A stretch of DNA of 7,166 bases from Candidatus Nomurabacteria bacterium. GTDB lineage: Bacteria; Patescibacteriota; Minisyncoccia; Phycocordibacterales; UBA9973. Shown here one piece after another: positions 5,256 to 7,166 of the stretch. Location: NCBI GenBank assembly GCA_023267415.1, contig JAHFNM010000036.1, positions 1 to 7,166 on the forward strand, written 5' to 3'. A program made the translations under genes and the position numbers. Under the pieces are notes generated by a model. It made no database searches. It saw only the letters and a list, made by a program, of their open reading frames with translations, and had not been told where the DNA came from. Positions within the stretch are counted from its first letter, which is position 1. Every line of letters starts with the position of its first letter.

Positions 5256-6278
5256 TTACTGCTTGCTGACCTCGTCGTAGATCAGTTTTGAAATTCCACT
5301 GATGGTTTTTTCCACCCCGTCGAGAGTATTCCCGCGAGTCATAATGCAGAGCAAATACGGCTGAGTATCGGAATTCAGGTAGACAAATCCGCAGTCGTGC
5401 AGCTCCACCGAATCGACTTTTGCATCGGTACCATTCACATGCTCGCCAAACTTATGGGCGACAATCGTCCCGGCAGGCAAGCCTGCAACGATGCCTTTAT
5501 TGAATGTCGCCTTGCTCAAGATAGACAGAGCCTTTTCGGAACTAAGATCGGAAAGGTATGTGCCGTTATAGAGAATGCGCAAGAAAAGCGCATAATCTTC
5601 GACGGAAATGGCGTACGGAGAAATTCCTGTCGGCCCCTTGAGTCCCAGGTTGGCATATACAGTATTCAAGTATGATGTGTCGATATTGTCGATAAGCACA
5701 TTCATCGCTCCGTTGTCCGAATCAATGATCATTTTGTTTATAAGATCCGAAACGCTGTACGAATTTCCTACAACAAGTGTTGACGGCGATTCAAACGGGA
5801 TAGACTGCAGATTTTCGGCAATGGTCGGATTGTAGAACAATTCTTTTTGCAATATCGAAGGATCAGTGTCGGATTTTTTTAAATAAGCCACCATAATGAC
5901 CACCTTCAAAAGACTCGCTGGTGTGAATGGCGCTTTCTCGTTTATGGCAAACGACCCGGTCTCCTTTCCGTAATTGATGAAATACAGCGAGGCAGTGTCG
6001 AGCACTCCTGAAGATTTTTGCACTGCAATGAAATTGTTGATCTTCGCCGCAAGCGGAGCAAATACGGGGGTGGGAATCGATATGTTTTGGCGATAGACAG
6101 CAAGCAGCGGACGGATAAACTTGTAGTCGGTACCTTGCTCACGGATCGATTTTGTTGCATCTGCTGGAACTGGTTTTTTTGTCTGGTAGCCAAGTAAATA
6201 TCCAAGTCCGACGCCTATGATCAAAAAGGTTGAGTAGAGAATGGCGTATTTATTTTTGCTCATGTTGACGATTTTCAT
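5256..6278 (-). CDS. Membrane-anchored serine hydrolase, class A beta-lactamase/PBP fold
   Basis: A 340-residue protein. Residues 10-31 form one membrane segment after a short basic N terminus, with no clear signal cleavage site, so the enzyme domain is probably tethered outside the membrane. Active-site motifs are in the expected order: S122-L-L-K125 (SxxK, nucleophile), S187-D-N189 (SDN) and K276-F-G278 in place of the usual KTG. The region between SDN and KFG is shorter than in class A beta-lactamases, and no ExxLN omega-loop motif is visible, so the deacylating glutamate seems absent. This points to a penicillin-binding or peptidoglycan-processing role rather than beta-lactam hydrolysis; that is inference. 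The gene starts 13 bases after gmd and probably shares its transcript. ATG at 6278 is chosen; ATG at 6263 (MSKNKYA) is an alternative. A weak GAG lies five bases ahead of the start. Confidence 0.88.
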   Translation of the reverse strand: MKIVNMSKNKYAILYSTFLIIGVGLGYLLGYQTKKPVPADATKSIREQGTDYKFIRPLLAVYRQNISIPTPVFAPLAAKINNFIAVQKSSGVLDTASLYFINYGKETGSFAINEKAPFTPASLLKVVIMVAYLKKSDTDPSILQKELFYNPTIAENLQSIPFESPSTLVVGNSYSVSDLINKMIIDSDNGAMNVLIDNIDTSYLNTVYANLGLKGPTGISPYAISVEDYALFLRILYNGTYLSDLSSEKALSILSKATFNKGIVAGLPAGTIVAHKFGEHVNGTDAKVDSVELHDCGFVYLNSDTQPYLLCIMTRGNTLDGVEKTISGISKLIYDEVSKQ

Positions 6279-6291
6279 AACGTCTCAATTA

Positions 6292-7166
6292 TTATTGTTC
6301 CTGCTTTCGAACAGTGAATCCCGAATCGGTCAGGATCTTTTCCTTTGTACAAACGGCAATGTCATATTCCATCATTTCCGACACGATGCCGGAGAGCGGC
6401 GTAGTCGGGACCCACCCCAATTTTTCTTTTGCCTTGGTCGCATCGCCGACGAGCATGTCCACTTCGGTCGGGCGGAAGTACGCCGGATCAACGGAGACTA
6501 CTTGTCTGCCGACAGGAAAAAGAACTGAATCCTTCGACGATTTCACTTTGCCGATTTCGGAAAGTCCTTCTCCGCTCCACTGTATTTCAACGCCGATATG
6601 AGCGAACGCCATGACGATAAATTCGCGCACCGTTGTCGTGATGCCGGTAGCAATGACAAAATCTTCAGCCACATCTTGCTGAAGCATTTTCCACATAGCT
6701 TCGACATAGTCGCGAGCATGTCCCCAGTCACGCTTTGCATTCAGGTTTCCGATGGAAAGAATCTCAGCGCCGCCGGTCGCCATACGAGCAACGGCGCGAG
6801 TAATCTTGCGCGTTACGAATGTCTCTCCGCGGATCGGGCTTTCATGATTGAAGAGTATACCGTTGCAAGCAAACATGCCGTATGCCTCGCGATAGTTGAT
6901 CGTCGCCCAATATGCGTAGAGCTTGGCCACGCCGTACGGAGAACGAGGATAGAATGGGGTGGTTTCGCGCTGCGGGGTTTCTTGCACCAATCCAAAAAGT
7001 TCGGAAGTCGACGCTTGATAGATCTTGGTCTTTTTTTCCATTCCAAGAAAACGCACTGCTTCGAGAAGGCGCAGGGCTCCGATACCATCAACATTGGCCG
7101 TATATTCAGGCAACTCAAAGCTGACCTTCACATGACTCATCGCACCAAGATTGTATATCTCGTCGG
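6292..7166 (-). CDS. gmd: GDP-mannose 4,6-dehydratase, 5' end beyond the right edge
   Basis: This enzyme converts GDP-D-mannose to GDP-4-keto-6-deoxy-D-mannose with bound NADP, the first step toward GDP-fucose, GDP-rhamnose or perosamine for surface polysaccharides. The frame runs to the window edge (DEIYNLGAMSHV), so the N-terminal Rossmann GxxGxxG part, about 80 residues, is missing. Visible catalytic elements are STSELFG (Thr and Glu of the active site) and, 24 residues after the Thr, YGVAK (Tyr-x-x-x-Lys). NHESP, RGETFVTRKITRAVA, RDWGHARDYV, DFVIATG and YFRPTEVD are further family signatures that shape the nucleotide-sugar pocket and the C-terminal domain. The visible 290 codons plus the missing part agree with the usual 340-370. 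The stop codon at 6292 is followed after 13 bases by the serine hydrolase gene, suggesting one envelope-related transcript. Confidence 0.96.
   Translation of the reverse strand, partial: DEIYNLGAMSHVKVSFELPEYTANVDGIGALRLLEAVRFLGMEKKTKIYQASTSELFGLVQETPQRETTPFYPRSPYGVAKLYAYWATINYREAYGMFACNGILFNHESPIRGETFVTRKITRAVARMATGGAEILSIGNLNAKRDWGHARDYVEAMWKMLQQDVAEDFVIATGITTTVREFIVMAFAHIGVEIQWSGEGLSEIGKVKSSKDSVLFPVGRQVVSVDPAYFRPTEVDMLVGDATKAKEKLGWVPTTPLSGIVSEMMEYDIAVCTKEKILTDSGFTVRKQEQ

Overview
The window looks like a chromosomal segment of a Candidate Phyla Radiation (Patescibacteria, probably Parcubacteria-like) bacterium. The signs are a divergent 23S rRNA gene with an extra AT-rich hairpin inserted in it, no 16S gene near the 23S, gene starts without recognisable Shine-Dalgarno sites, small proteins, long perfect hairpins between genes, and a ribosomal protein pair set apart from its usual rplKA/rpoBC neighbours. 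The assignment is an inference from pattern and gene content; no database search was possible. All convincing genes lie on the minus strand, so in transcription order the window reads from its right end to its left end.

Right end (7166 to 5256): a 5'-truncated GDP-mannose 4,6-dehydratase gene (gmd, nucleotide-sugar synthesis for surface polysaccharide), followed 13 bases later by a membrane-anchored serine hydrolase of the class A beta-lactamase/penicillin-binding fold. Together they suggest a cell-envelope operon. A 15-bp perfect palindrome (5209-5240) follows and overlaps a promoter for a possible 43-residue single-pass membrane peptide (5063-5194).

Middle (5088 to 3817): a complete stand-alone ribosomal-stalk operon. 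It has a promoter that overlaps the end of the small ORF, an L10-leader RNA, an attenuator-type terminator, rplJ (L10), rplL (L7/L12), a string of hairpins and a strong final terminator. L10 bound to L12 probably represses its own operon through the leader.

Next (3810 to 1724): three single genes, each with its own promoter. They encode a winged-helix/nucleotidyltransferase-like regulator, a CmpX/MscS-related membrane protein without the cytoplasmic beta domain, and an unrecognised protein of about 110-117 residues ending at a strong terminator.

Left end (1724 to 1): about 500 bases of hairpin-rich, apparently non-coding DNA with one good promoter, a small terminator and a second possible promoter, leading into the 5' portion of the 23S rRNA gene, which runs off the left edge. 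The most unusual features are the repeat-like hairpin inside the 23S gene, the terminator-interrupted leader in front of it, and the compact, self-contained L10/L12 operon.
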